Assembly: GCA_024698585.1 (NCBI GenBank)
Contig: JAILRB010000044.1
Coordinates: 1 to 58,630 of the forward strand
DNA length: 58,630 bases
Source of the DNA: Eubacterium sp.
GTDB lineage: Bacteria > Bacillota > Clostridia > Lachnospirales > Lachnospiraceae
Direction of reading: 5' to 3'
Shown here: in pieces, positions 25,382-34,214 of the stretch
Position numbering within the stretch: position 1 is the first letter of the stretch
Layout: each line of letters starts with the position of its first letter
Notes under the pieces: model-generated
Told to the model about the DNA's origin: nothing
Seen by the model: the letters and a program-made list of their open reading frames with translations, nothing else
The model's database searches: none
Program-made: the position numbers and the translations under genes

Positions 25382-27770
25382 ATTATTTAGCGGAGATTTT
25401 TTGATTTTAGATGGAGCCATGGGAACCATGCTCCAGAAGAAGGGAATGGAATTAGGAACCATTCCGGAAACATTAAATATTGAAAAACCGGAATGGATTG
25501 TGGACATTCATCGAAGCTATATTGAAGCGGGTGCACAGGTGGTTTACGCCAATACCTTCGGTGCAAACCGTTATAAAATGGAAAAATCCGGATATTCCGT
25601 TCAGGAATTAATCGGGGCGGCTATTTCCAATGCAAAGAAGGCGGCAGAGGGAACAGAGTGTCGTGTCGCATTGGATTTAGGTCCTATCGGACAATTACTG
25701 GAACCAACCGGAAGTCTGACTTTCGAAGAAGCCTATGATATTTTCTTGGAGGAAATTAAGGCAGCAGAAGGTACGGATTTAATTGTGGTGGAAACCATGA
25801 CGGACTTAATGGAAACAAAGGCTGCAGTATTGGCAGCAAAAGAAAATACAGACCTGCCGGTTATCTGTACCATGACTTTCGAGGAAAACAGAAGAACCTT
25901 TACCGGATGTTCCGTTGGGGCAATGTGTTTGACATTGGAAGGAATGGGAATTGATGCAGTAGGCGTGAACTGTTCCTTGGGACCTAACGAATTAATTCCA
26001 ATCGTGAAGGAAATCGCAAAGTGGACAAGCATTCCAATTGTCGTAAAACCGAATGCAGGGTTACCGGATCCGGTTACGAATCTCTATGACGTAGAACCGG
26101 AAGATTTCGCAGAAGACTGTATGGAAATGGTAGAAATGGGAGCCTGCGTGTTAGGTGGTTGTTGTGGTACCACACCGGATTACATCAGAGAATTAAAGAA
26201 ACAGTTATCTCTTCGAAAAAGAGCAGAGGTGGAACGGCAAAAGACTCTCGCAATCTGTTCTCCGTTGAAAACCGTTGTGGTGGACCAGCCGAGAATCATT
26301 GGAGAACGTATTAACCCGACAGGAAAGAAGCGCTTTAAGCAGGCACTGATTGAGAATGATATGGATTATATCCTTTCCCAGGCCATTGAACAGGTCGATG
26401 GTGGGGCAGATATTCTGGACGTTAATGTAGGACTTCCGGAAATCGATGAAAAGGAAATGATGATTAAAACGGTAAAGGCATTGCAGTCCATCGTGGATGT
26501 GCCTTTGCAGATTGATTCCACAAAACCTGAGGTGCTCGAGGCGGCATTGCGTGTTTACAACGGAAAGCCAATCGTAAACTCCGTCAATGGTGAAGATGAG
26601 GTCTTGGACCGGATTCTTCCGGTTGTGGCGAAGTATGGCGCGGCAGTCATTGGATTGGCACTGGACGAGAACGGAATTCCGGATACGGCGGAAGGTCGTG
26701 TTGCCATTGCAAAGAAAATTATGGATCGTGCTATGGCCTATGGTATTAAGAAGGAAAATATTATCATCGACTGTCTTGTTCTTACGGTTTCCGCAGAACA
26801 GAAAGCTGCGGCAGAAACACTGAAGGCACTTCATATCGTGAAAAATGAATTGGGACTTCGAACGGTTCTTGGGGTATCCAATATTTCCTTTGGGCTGCCA
26901 AACAGGGAAATGATTAACAAGACATTCCTGACAATGGCATTGAATCAGGGATTGGATCTTCCGATTATTAATCCAAACGTTCCCGCCATGGTCTGGGCAG
27001 TAAAAGCATATAACGTTCTGGCAGCCAATGATGAAAATGCCATGGACTTTATTGAATATTGTAATAATAACCCAATCGAGGTTTCCACAGCAAAGAAGGT
27101 GGAAGTGAAAGCTGCTCCCCAGGGAAAAGTATCTTTGGGAAGTCCGGAAGCGGATGCTGTACTAAAAGCCATGGAAACCGGAATGAAAACCGATGGTAGA
27201 AAACTGACAGAACAACTTTTGGAAAGTAAGGAAGCCATGGAAATCATTAATGGGATTCTGATCCCGGCTTTAGATATCGTGGGAGACCAGTTTGAAAAAG
27301 GAACCATTTTCCTGCCTCAGCTGATTCTTGCGGCTGATGTGGCGAAGGAATGCTTTGAAGTGATCAAGGCATATCTGGCTAACAATGGTACAGAATCAGA
27401 ATCCAAGGGTAAGATTATTGTTGCTACCGTAAAAGGTGATATTCATGACATTGGAAAAAATATCGTGAAAGTCATTCTGGAAAACTACGGATATGATGTG
27501 ATCGATTTGGGGCGTGATGTGGATCCGATGCTGGTAGTAGATACGGCCAAGGAACAGAATGTGAAATTAGTGGGACTTTCCGCTTTGATGACCACAACTC
27601 TTGGTTCTATGGAAGATACCATTCGTCTTTTACGAGAACATCAGGTGGATTGTAAGATTATGGTGGGTGGAGCAGTATTGACTCCGGACTACGCAATGAA
27701 AATTGGTGCAGATTATTATGCAAAGGATGCGAAAATGAGTGCGGATATTGCAAAGGAAGTGCTGGGATAA
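25371..27770 (+). CDS. metH: Cobalamin-dependent methionine synthase (short form)
   Basis: This 799-residue enzyme moves a methyl group from methyl-THF through cobalamin to homocysteine. Domains in order: homocysteine-binding barrel (about 1-285; zinc cysteines in GVNCSLGP and GGCCGTTP), pterin-binding barrel (about 300-580; GERINPTGKKRF, DVNVGLP), helical cap (about 590-670) and B12-binding Rossmann domain with DIHDIGKN supplying the lower-ligand His. The activation domain of 1200-residue MetH proteins is missing; the overlapping upstream gene supplies it. The start is GTG 25371 with AAGGAAGG upstream. Confidence 0.96.
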   Translation: MENKLFSGDFLILDGAMGTMLQKKGMELGTIPETLNIEKPEWIVDIHRSYIEAGAQVVYANTFGANRYKMEKSGYSVQELIGAAISNAKKAAEGTECRVALDLGPIGQLLEPTGSLTFEEAYDIFLEEIKAAEGTDLIVVETMTDLMETKAAVLAAKENTDLPVICTMTFEENRRTFTGCSVGAMCLTLEGMGIDAVGVNCSLGPNELIPIVKEIAKWTSIPIVVKPNAGLPDPVTNLYDVEPEDFAEDCMEMVEMGACVLGGCCGTTPDYIRELKKQLSLRKRAEVERQKTLAICSPLKTVVVDQPRIIGERINPTGKKRFKQALIENDMDYILSQAIEQVDGGADILDVNVGLPEIDEKEMMIKTVKALQSIVDVPLQIDSTKPEVLEAALRVYNGKPIVNSVNGEDEVLDRILPVVAKYGAAVIGLALDENGIPDTAEGRVAIAKKIMDRAMAYGIKKENIIIDCLVLTVSAEQKAAAETLKALHIVKNELGLRTVLGVSNISFGLPNREMINKTFLTMALNQGLDLPIINPNVPAMVWAVKAYNVLAANDENAMDFIEYCNNNPIEVSTAKKVEVKAAPQGKVSLGSPEADAVLKAMETGMKTDGRKLTEQLLESKEAMEIINGILIPALDIVGDQFEKGTIFLPQLILAADVAKECFEVIKAYLANNGTESESKGKIIVATVKGDIHDIGKNIVKVILENYGYDVIDLGRDVDPMLVVDTAKEQNVKLVGLSALMTTTLGSMEDTIRLLREHQVDCKIMVGGAVLTPDYAMKIGADYYAKDAKMSADIAKEVLG

Positions 27771-27791
27771 TATTTATAATATCAGTAGTAT

Positions 27792-27840
27792 AAAACAAGG
27801 GATTCATTGAAATTATTCAAATTTGAAGCCCTTGTTTTTT
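27792..27840 (+). terminator. Intrinsic terminator after metH
   Basis: AAAACAAGGG and CCCTTGTTTT pair around a 27-nt loop that holds a second TTCA/TGAA stem, followed by a T run. A weaker TTGAAAT/ATTTCAA hairpin with a T-rich tail is seen at 27876-27913. Confidence 0.75.
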
Positions 27841-27965
27841 ATGAGAAATATTCACACTAATTATGTAGAATGACGTTGAAATATTAGCTTGCTTATTTAA
27901 TTTCAATATTTTTTAATAGTAGTTGGACGAGTGATAAGAAAAAAAAGAACAGTAAAAAAAATAGA

Positions 27966-28146
27966 TATTTGAATAAAAAAGACTTGATATAATTTCATAT
28001 TATGGTAAAGTATCGCGGGGGGGCAAATTACTAAGACAAAGTAAATAAACATGCCTATTGTGACAAATGCTTAGTAAAAAGGAGTGAGGAAGAAATTTAT
28101 TAATGACCAGAAAACTCCTTCTGCTAAGAAGAAAGGAGTTTTTTTA
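27966..28146 (+). promoter_or_regulatory. Leader with competing hairpins masking a start site
   Basis: An extended -10 (TGATATAAT, 27983-27991) can start a transcript near 28000. The 375-bp gap has no ordinary gene. AAAACTCCTT (28111-28120) pairs over 10 bp with AAGGAGTTTT (28133-28142), followed by T residues up to the ATG at 28146: a terminator that also hides the AAAGGAG ribosome binding site. A second AAGGAGT at 28079-28085 can pair with the same ACTCCTT and free that site. Upstream, TTACTAAG (28028-28035) and CTTAGTAA (28069-28076) form a stem that could belong to a ligand-binding fold. No known riboswitch class was identified. Confidence 0.65.
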
Positions 28147-28153
28147 TGCGTAA
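28103..28153 (+). CDS. Possible 16-codon leader peptide with four Leu codons
   Basis: ATG 28103 opens a frame reading MTRKLLLLRRKEFFYA and stopping at TAA 28151-28153, 8 nt inside the following gene. GAGGAAG at 28086-28092 could serve as its ribosome binding site. The four leucines use CTC, CTT, CTG and CTA in a row and cover the 5' arm of the hairpin that masks the next gene's start. A ribosome here would open or hold that hairpin. It may be chance. Confidence 0.35.
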   Translation: MTRKLLLLRRKEFFYA

Positions 28154-30458
28154 AAGTATAACATTAATGATTATTTTAACTTTATTAATTCTTCCATTTG
28201 GAAGTTGTTTTGACAAAGTATTGGGAGCTGATAATACTTTGAAAATATTTATGGGAAATGGAACAACAGCAAGACATCATAAAGCGGTTGCTAAAGGAGA
28301 AGAGACGGAGGAGTTAAGCTTTGAATTAAAAGATAGGAAAGTTTCAAGCAGTTTCTATGAGAGTACGAATACATCTTCATTTCGCATTAGAAATACTACA
28401 AAAGGGAAATGTATTGTTGAGGCAGTGAATGAGGGGACAGGTCATGTGGTATTAACAGTGTATGATAAAGATGGAAACAAGTATGTTGAAAAAGTATTCA
28501 TATCAGTATACACAAGAATTGGGAGTAATACAGGAGTTGTGAATAAGAATACTAAGGCATATATGGGGGCAACAGTAAACGCAGGAGTTGAAAATTATGA
28601 TGAGAAAGGCGATATAAGTAAAGGGACAAACTTTATTGTTTCTGCACAGTGTGGAGATTTCTATATTTTTAAAACGTTAGACGGAACGACATTTAGAGAT
28701 GGAAAAGACACTGGATTTATAAAAAAGAGTGATATCGATATCTTGGTTAACACAGTGAACATAGAGGAAGAATGTGCCAGTGTTGAAATCGGGAAAAAAA
28801 TAAAGTTTTCACCTGAAATTAGTCCAGGATTTGCTAAAAACAAATCGATAAGCTGGACCATTAACAAAGATATAGCAAAAGTGGAAAAAGATGGTTCAAT
28901 AATTGGAAATAGTCAAGGAACAACGATATGCACTGCGACAACAAATGATGGATCAAATAAGAGTGATAAAGTGTATGTTTCATATTATAATCCATTAGGT
29001 ATTAGTGATGGATATTTAATTAGTGATTGTAATTTGTATAAAATTGCGCATACAAATTTTAGTTCAGGAACCGGAAGAAAAAATGCAAACGTAGAAGTTA
29101 GTGGTGAATGCGAAAACTTTTACAGAATACGCTTGATTGAGAATAATGGGAGTAATTCACAGTATTTCTTTGTTGAAAAGAAAAACGTAGCAATTCCGTT
29201 ATTAGGAATTCGTATACCTGAAACAATTTCTCTGGTAGAAGGGACAAATGAGCAGATACATGTCGATTTGATTCCGCAAAATGCAACAGATGCAAATATT
29301 AAATGGAAATCATCAAATACAAATGTTGTGATGGTTGAACAAAATGGAAAAATTGAAGGAATTAGCGATGGAAGCGCTGTTGTTACAGCATATAGTTCCA
29401 AAGATGAAACGATTTATTCGAAATGCAGAGTGGTTGTCGAACCATATATCGCAGTCACAGATATAAAAATAACTTTGGATAGTGACATAATTGAAAAGGA
29501 TACAACGGGAACGTACAAAGTTGAAATATTTCCAGAAAATGCAACGTATAAAAAATATAAAGTGCATATCGAGCAACCATCAATTGTAGGACTTTCCGGC
29601 AACGAGTATATAGGAAAACAAATCGGAATAACGAAAATAGTTGCTGAGACCGAGGAAGGTAATTTGTCTACTTCAAAAAATATAGAGGTTACACCAATAT
29701 GGGTAAGAAAAATAGAATTACAAAAGAAGATGGATTTAGCTATTGGGGAAACAAAAGGAATTTATGGGAAAATTATTCCAACTACAGCAACAAATAAGAA
29801 AGTTAAATGGACTATTGATAATGATAAAATTGCAAAGGTTGATTCAATTGGAAATGTGACAGGAATTTCCTGTGGAAAAACCGTTTTACATGCTGTCACA
29901 GAGGATGGAAATTATACGGCTAGTTGTCAAATAAATGTTGAAAAATATGTGGATGATATCTGGCTGATTAATCCATCGATGTCTATGGCAGTGGGCGAAA
30001 AAAAACAATTAAAAATAAGAGTATTGCCACAGGATGCCACCAAAAAAGATATAAGATGGAGAAGCAAAAATAAAAGAATAGCTTCGGTAAATCAGGAAGG
30101 TACAGTAATATCCAAAAAACCAGGAAGTACACTAATTATTGTCTATGATCGATATAGTGGGGCATATGATATATGTGTTATTGAAGTAAGTGCGAACCTA
30201 AAACAACCCAAATTAGAAATTGTGCATAAAGGGGGTTCGTATACATTGAAATGGGATAAACAAAAATATGCTACAAATTATTTGATATATGAGAAAAAAA
30301 GCGGCGATAAGAAGTATAAAAAGATAAAATCGGTTAAGTCATCAAAATATGAATATGTGATGAAAAAAGTCGATAAGAAAGCAAAATATTTTGTAAAGGC
30401 ATATTGCAAAAATAGTAGAGAACAAAGTAAAAAGAGTAATATTACTACAATAAAGTAA
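28146..30458 (+). CDS. Secreted Big_2-repeat protein with C-terminal Fn3-like domain
   Basis: This 770-residue exported protein starts with a signal peptide (MRKSITLMIILTLLILPFG..., likely cut near VLGA-DN). About five Big_2-type Ig-like units are visible, each with a W-x-S/I-x-N ... V-x-x-x-G-x-x-x-G motif (near residues 235-275, 385-425, 450-500, 545-585 and 630-670). The tail is Fn3-like (YTLKWDKQKYATNYLIYEKK), the same closing design as the protein at 816-2885. There is no LPXTG motif. It is the first of four secreted-protein genes with small gaps and is headed by the leader described above. Adhesion or matrix function is inference. Confidence 0.8.
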   Translation: MRKSITLMIILTLLILPFGSCFDKVLGADNTLKIFMGNGTTARHHKAVAKGEETEELSFELKDRKVSSSFYESTNTSSFRIRNTTKGKCIVEAVNEGTGHVVLTVYDKDGNKYVEKVFISVYTRIGSNTGVVNKNTKAYMGATVNAGVENYDEKGDISKGTNFIVSAQCGDFYIFKTLDGTTFRDGKDTGFIKKSDIDILVNTVNIEEECASVEIGKKIKFSPEISPGFAKNKSISWTINKDIAKVEKDGSIIGNSQGTTICTATTNDGSNKSDKVYVSYYNPLGISDGYLISDCNLYKIAHTNFSSGTGRKNANVEVSGECENFYRIRLIENNGSNSQYFFVEKKNVAIPLLGIRIPETISLVEGTNEQIHVDLIPQNATDANIKWKSSNTNVVMVEQNGKIEGISDGSAVVTAYSSKDETIYSKCRVVVEPYIAVTDIKITLDSDIIEKDTTGTYKVEIFPENATYKKYKVHIEQPSIVGLSGNEYIGKQIGITKIVAETEEGNLSTSKNIEVTPIWVRKIELQKKMDLAIGETKGIYGKIIPTTATNKKVKWTIDNDKIAKVDSIGNVTGISCGKTVLHAVTEDGNYTASCQINVEKYVDDIWLINPSMSMAVGEKKQLKIRVLPQDATKKDIRWRSKNKRIASVNQEGTVISKKPGSTLIIVYDRYSGAYDICVIEVSANLKQPKLEIVHKGGSYTLKWDKQKYATNYLIYEKKSGDKKYKKIKSVKSSKYEYVMKKVDKKAKYFVKAYCKNSREQSKKSNITTIK

Positions 30459-30470
30459 GGAAGAGATAAT

Positions 30471-32663
30471 ATGAATATATTTAGAAAGTGTATAGCAGTT
30501 ATTTTGGCTTTTGCAATATCTGCATTTGAGCCAGTAGGAAGGGATAACAGGAAAGAGGTAAAGGCAGAAGAAATAGTGGGTCAGATAGAATGGAATATTC
30601 AGGCAATTAATGCAGAGGAATCGTATCAGACCAGTAAAAAATATGATAAGATTAAAGTTGCAGTATTAGATTCGGGATTGGATTTTGATACGGAAATACC
30701 AGCTGTTGAAAAACAAGATTTTCTAGGGGATGATGAACTTCACCCGTTATATCAGGATATGACAGGACATGGAACTGCTGTAGCGAGTGTTATATGCGCA
30801 AATGAAAGTGAGTATCGAATAACTGGAATTGCAGCTAATGTTGATTTATATATTGCAAGAATATTGGATGATGATAATAATGCGCCAGTTGATAGAGTAG
30901 TACGAGCGATTGATTGGGCGATTAGTAAAAAAGTGAATATTATTCATATCAGTTTCGGAACAAAGAAGTATTCGAAAGATTTAAAAGAGGCTATTGACCG
31001 TGCACATAAGTCAGGGATTTTGATTGTAGCATCGGCAGGAAACGATGGATATGCAGGTGAAGGAGAATCATCAATTGAGTATCCAGCAGCTTTTCAGAAT
31101 GTTATTTCTGTCGGAGCGACAAATACAGTTAACCATACAACTGAATTTAGTCCGACGGGTGAAGAACTAGATATTGTTGCACCAGGAGATCAGATTTTAG
31201 CAGATGGAGCGTTTGGAGGTGTCTGTGTGTGTGATGGTACAAGCATTGCAGCTGCGCAGGTTACAGGTGTTGCCGCTGTTTTATGGGGGAAGAATCCAAA
31301 TAAGTCAAATGATTTTATTAAAGCGTTATTGTTAAAAAGTGCTAATGAAGATGTTTTAGATGGGGAAGAATGTGGAAACGGCTTATTGGATTACGCGGAA
31401 GCAGAAGATGATTACAATATAATGGAAAAACAGTATAATGAATATAAGAAACAAGGAATGTCTGATAGTAAGGCAATTGCTGAAGCACAGGAGCAACTTC
31501 CGGAAAATTTGAAAAAGGTTGAAGAACATACAGACGTAAACTATGTGAATGGATTATGGCACCGGCAGCAACATGAAAATGCGGTAAAGGGAATTGAACA
31601 AAAGTACATAGATGTTGTAAAGGATGGTGCTGTTTGTCCTGATAAAATAGATGGAATGCGAGCACCGTTTTTTCATGGAAGAGGAACTTACTTTGTGAGC
31701 ACTCATTATCTGTTATGCTTGGCAAAAAACTATAAGAGGAATAGCAAAAAAGGTAAAAAAATAGTCTACCCGACAAAAAAGATGTTGATTAAAGGCGGAG
31801 TAGCGTACCCTAAAGAAATATATAAAGATATAAAAGATGAATTTAAAGAAAATAATTTAATGGAAAAAGTATTTGAGTATTGCGAAATTGAGTATGAAAA
31901 TCCCACAGAAGAAGATTTAATTATGCAACGATATGCTTTGTTAGGGGTTGCATTACATAATGCGACTGATACTTTTTCACATAGTGTGTGTCGAAAAACA
32001 TCAAAACAGTATGGAAATACATGGATTCATATAGTTCATGAAAAAAAAGATTCAGGCAAGGGAATTATAAATAGAGCTGCAATAAAAAACATTCCCAAAA
32101 GAGATAGGAAATATTTTTCATATATTAAAAAATATTATATTTGTGCTGATGATCAAAAGAAGTTAGCACCGATGTACAAATTGGCTCAGAAAATGGCTCA
32201 GAGAGTGATAAATGACTTTGAATATGGAAAAAAATGGTTTTCCTATTTATATTCTATAAAAGGTAATAAAAAATTGAAATTAAAAAATTTTTCTTTGAAT
32301 GTTAAAAAAATATTGCCAAAATGTCAAAATTCACGGTTAAATGCTACGTGCAAGTCCAATTTTGAAAAACCATATATAAAATTGAAGTATGAAAAAAAAT
32401 ATGTTTGTATTAATATTAAAAAACAAAAAAGATTCGGATATCTGGTGTTTTGTAACAAGAAAATGCTAGAATCTTCGGGATGTGATTATAAGATTAGGAG
32501 AAATGGAAAAAAGAAAACCAAGATATGTGTGAAGGTATACTATGGAAACAAGGTAAAAAAATATAAGTATATGATTGATAAAAAACTGATGACAAAAAAT
32601 AAGAAAAAGGTAAAAACTAAAGAAAAGAACAGTTCAAAGAAAACGAAAGGAAAGAAAAAATGA
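30471..32663 (+). CDS. Secreted subtilase (S8) fused to a zinc phospholipase C-like region
   Basis: This 730-residue protein has a signal peptide, then a subtilisin domain with almost no propeptide: Asp in VAVLDSGLD (D67), His in TGHGTAVASV (H100), oxyanion Asn in ASAGNDG (N191) and Ser in DGTSIAAAQVTG (S258). After residue 350 comes a different domain with WHRQQHENAV, STHYLLCLAKNY, LGVALHNATDTFSHS (about 491-505) and TWIHIVHEK (about 518-525). The HxxxD...H and HxxxE spacings resemble the metal ligands of zinc-dependent phospholipase C. A lysine-rich tail (KKTKGKKK) ends it. The fold assignment of the second half is by motif only. Confidence 0.7.
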   Translation: MNIFRKCIAVILAFAISAFEPVGRDNRKEVKAEEIVGQIEWNIQAINAEESYQTSKKYDKIKVAVLDSGLDFDTEIPAVEKQDFLGDDELHPLYQDMTGHGTAVASVICANESEYRITGIAANVDLYIARILDDDNNAPVDRVVRAIDWAISKKVNIIHISFGTKKYSKDLKEAIDRAHKSGILIVASAGNDGYAGEGESSIEYPAAFQNVISVGATNTVNHTTEFSPTGEELDIVAPGDQILADGAFGGVCVCDGTSIAAAQVTGVAAVLWGKNPNKSNDFIKALLLKSANEDVLDGEECGNGLLDYAEAEDDYNIMEKQYNEYKKQGMSDSKAIAEAQEQLPENLKKVEEHTDVNYVNGLWHRQQHENAVKGIEQKYIDVVKDGAVCPDKIDGMRAPFFHGRGTYFVSTHYLLCLAKNYKRNSKKGKKIVYPTKKMLIKGGVAYPKEIYKDIKDEFKENNLMEKVFEYCEIEYENPTEEDLIMQRYALLGVALHNATDTFSHSVCRKTSKQYGNTWIHIVHEKKDSGKGIINRAAIKNIPKRDRKYFSYIKKYYICADDQKKLAPMYKLAQKMAQRVINDFEYGKKWFSYLYSIKGNKKLKLKNFSLNVKKILPKCQNSRLNATCKSNFEKPYIKLKYEKKYVCINIKKQKRFGYLVFCNKKMLESSGCDYKIRRNGKKKTKICVKVYYGNKVKKYKYMIDKKLMTKNKKKVKTKEKNSSKKTKGKKK

Positions 32664-33961
32664 AAAAATATTTAAAAAAATGCATTGTTTCGCTAATTGT
32701 TTTAAGTATGTTTATTTCGACAATAAAGGTAGATGCAGAAAGTAGGACTTCCGTTGGGATGAAATATGACAAATCGCTTTTAAAAAGCGTTAAAAAATAC
32801 GATAGAAATTGTGATGGTTATCTTTCTACAAAAGAAATAAAAAGAATCAAGACGCTTGAAATTAATTCAAATAAGACTATTAATCTAAAAAATATTAAAA
32901 AAATGAAATATTTAACTTCATTAAAGGTAGAGGCAAAAGCTATAAAAAATTTGGATGAAATCAGAAACTTAAAAAATTTAAAAAAAATAGAAATTGTCTC
33001 GAAGAAAAACAAATCGATAGACTTAAGAAAAAATAAAAAATTAAATTCTGTAACGATATCAATGCCCAAAGCGAAAGGAGTCCGTTTTTACAAAAGGAAC
33101 AAAATAAAATATTTGAATCTAAGTATAAAAAAGAATGTTTGGAAAAGTGCAAGGCAGTGTAAAAAACTTAAAGAATTGAAACTTACAGGGTTGGATAATA
33201 GTGTTGTTAAAACACGGAAAATCAGAAAGGCGTTTTTTTATAAAGTTAGAACAAAGAATGTTATAATTGATAATACTGATTCTTTGACCGAAATATATGT
33301 AAGTGGTGCAAATAATCTTGAAATCAAAAATAAAAGTAAACTGAAATTAATTGATTTAAGAAAATGTAAATTTGAAGAATTAAGTTTTACGGATTATAAG
33401 GAATTGAAATGTTTAGATATAGAAGAATGCAAAAAAATGGTAGATTTGAACCTTAACAATCTTCCGAAGCTTGAAGTTTTGGTTGGATGGAAAAATATCA
33501 ATGTGAAAGAATTGTCGCTGGAAGGATTAGAATCTGTTAAAAAGATTAATTGGAGTGATGGGGGATTAAATAGTCTGTCAGTAGCTCAAAATAATAATGT
33601 TGAACGACTATATTTACCGAACAATAGAATAAAAGCAATGGATTTTTCAAAATTAAAAAAATTGGTAAGATTAGATATTTCATATAATGGGTATGGTGGA
33701 ACCATTGACTTCTCTCCGGCAGAGTCTTTGAAAAGAGTTAGTTGTTATAATAACAACTTGGCGGAAATAGTTGCTAAAAACCATAAGAATTTGGAAATGT
33801 TATTATGCTCGAATAACAAGTTGAAAGTAATTGATTTATCAGGCAGTAAGAAAGTTGATTGTTTAGAGTGTGAGGATAATCCAAATGTAGAAATTTACTT
33901 ATCCAACAAATTTGATGATTTAGTCTGTGACAAAAGTGCGGTTATTCATAAACTTTGGTAA
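32660..33961 (+). CDS. Secreted leucine-rich-repeat protein
   Basis: This 433-residue protein starts with a signal peptide (cut near VDA-ES), then an EF-hand/dockerin-like loop DRNCDGYLSTKEI (about 49-61) followed by irregular leucine-rich repeats (KKLKELKLTGLDN, LKCLDIEECKKM, VERLYLPNNRIKAM, LVRLDISYNG) to the end. It is very lysine-rich and encoded by clearly AT-richer DNA than the housekeeping genes, mainly through AAA and AAT codons. It overlaps the subtilase gene by 4 nt, so the two are translationally coupled. A role in surface binding is inferred. Confidence 0.8.
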   Translation: MKKYLKKCIVSLIVLSMFISTIKVDAESRTSVGMKYDKSLLKSVKKYDRNCDGYLSTKEIKRIKTLEINSNKTINLKNIKKMKYLTSLKVEAKAIKNLDEIRNLKNLKKIEIVSKKNKSIDLRKNKKLNSVTISMPKAKGVRFYKRNKIKYLNLSIKKNVWKSARQCKKLKELKLTGLDNSVVKTRKIRKAFFYKVRTKNVIIDNTDSLTEIYVSGANNLEIKNKSKLKLIDLRKCKFEELSFTDYKELKCLDIEECKKMVDLNLNNLPKLEVLVGWKNINVKELSLEGLESVKKINWSDGGLNSLSVAQNNNVERLYLPNNRIKAMDFSKLKKLVRLDISYNGYGGTIDFSPAESLKRVSCYNNNLAEIVAKNHKNLEMLLCSNNKLKVIDLSGSKKVDCLECEDNPNVEIYLSNKFDDLVCDKSAVIHKLW

Positions 33962-34151
33962 TGATAAATTAAAAATATAGGAGACATGAGAGGTTAGTTA
34001 CTGTAGGTGAATTTGGGAGAAATATAAGGCCTTTATAAATCAAAAAAGAAGACGTCTTATTTATTGCCCCCCAAAACATCAGAAATGGACTCGATTAAGT
34101 CGCTTCATATCCAAAAAGTTCTAGTTTGAATATATATGTAACTTATTAACT

Positions 34152-34185
34152 GTTTAACAAAACCTATAAAGGGGTTTTGTTAAAC
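34152..34185. repeat. 13-bp-stem hairpin upstream of the LRR/InlB gene
   Basis: GTTTAACAAAACC and GGTTTTGTTAAAC are exact complements with an 8-nt loop, 30 nt before ATG 34215. No strong T run follows on the plus strand. Two short palindromes (AAGACGTCTT and near-palindromic TATAAGGCCTTTATA) lie earlier in the same 253-bp gap, which otherwise holds no gene. Confidence 0.75.
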
Positions 34186-34214
34186 TTGCACTAAAAAGAA
34201 TAGAGAGTAGAAGA

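Noticed and set aside
28018..28080. c-di-GMP-I (GEMM) riboswitch
   Set aside because: GGGCAAA and GACAAAG recall parts of that aptamer, but the spacing, tetraloop and receptor helices do not fit, so no class is assigned.
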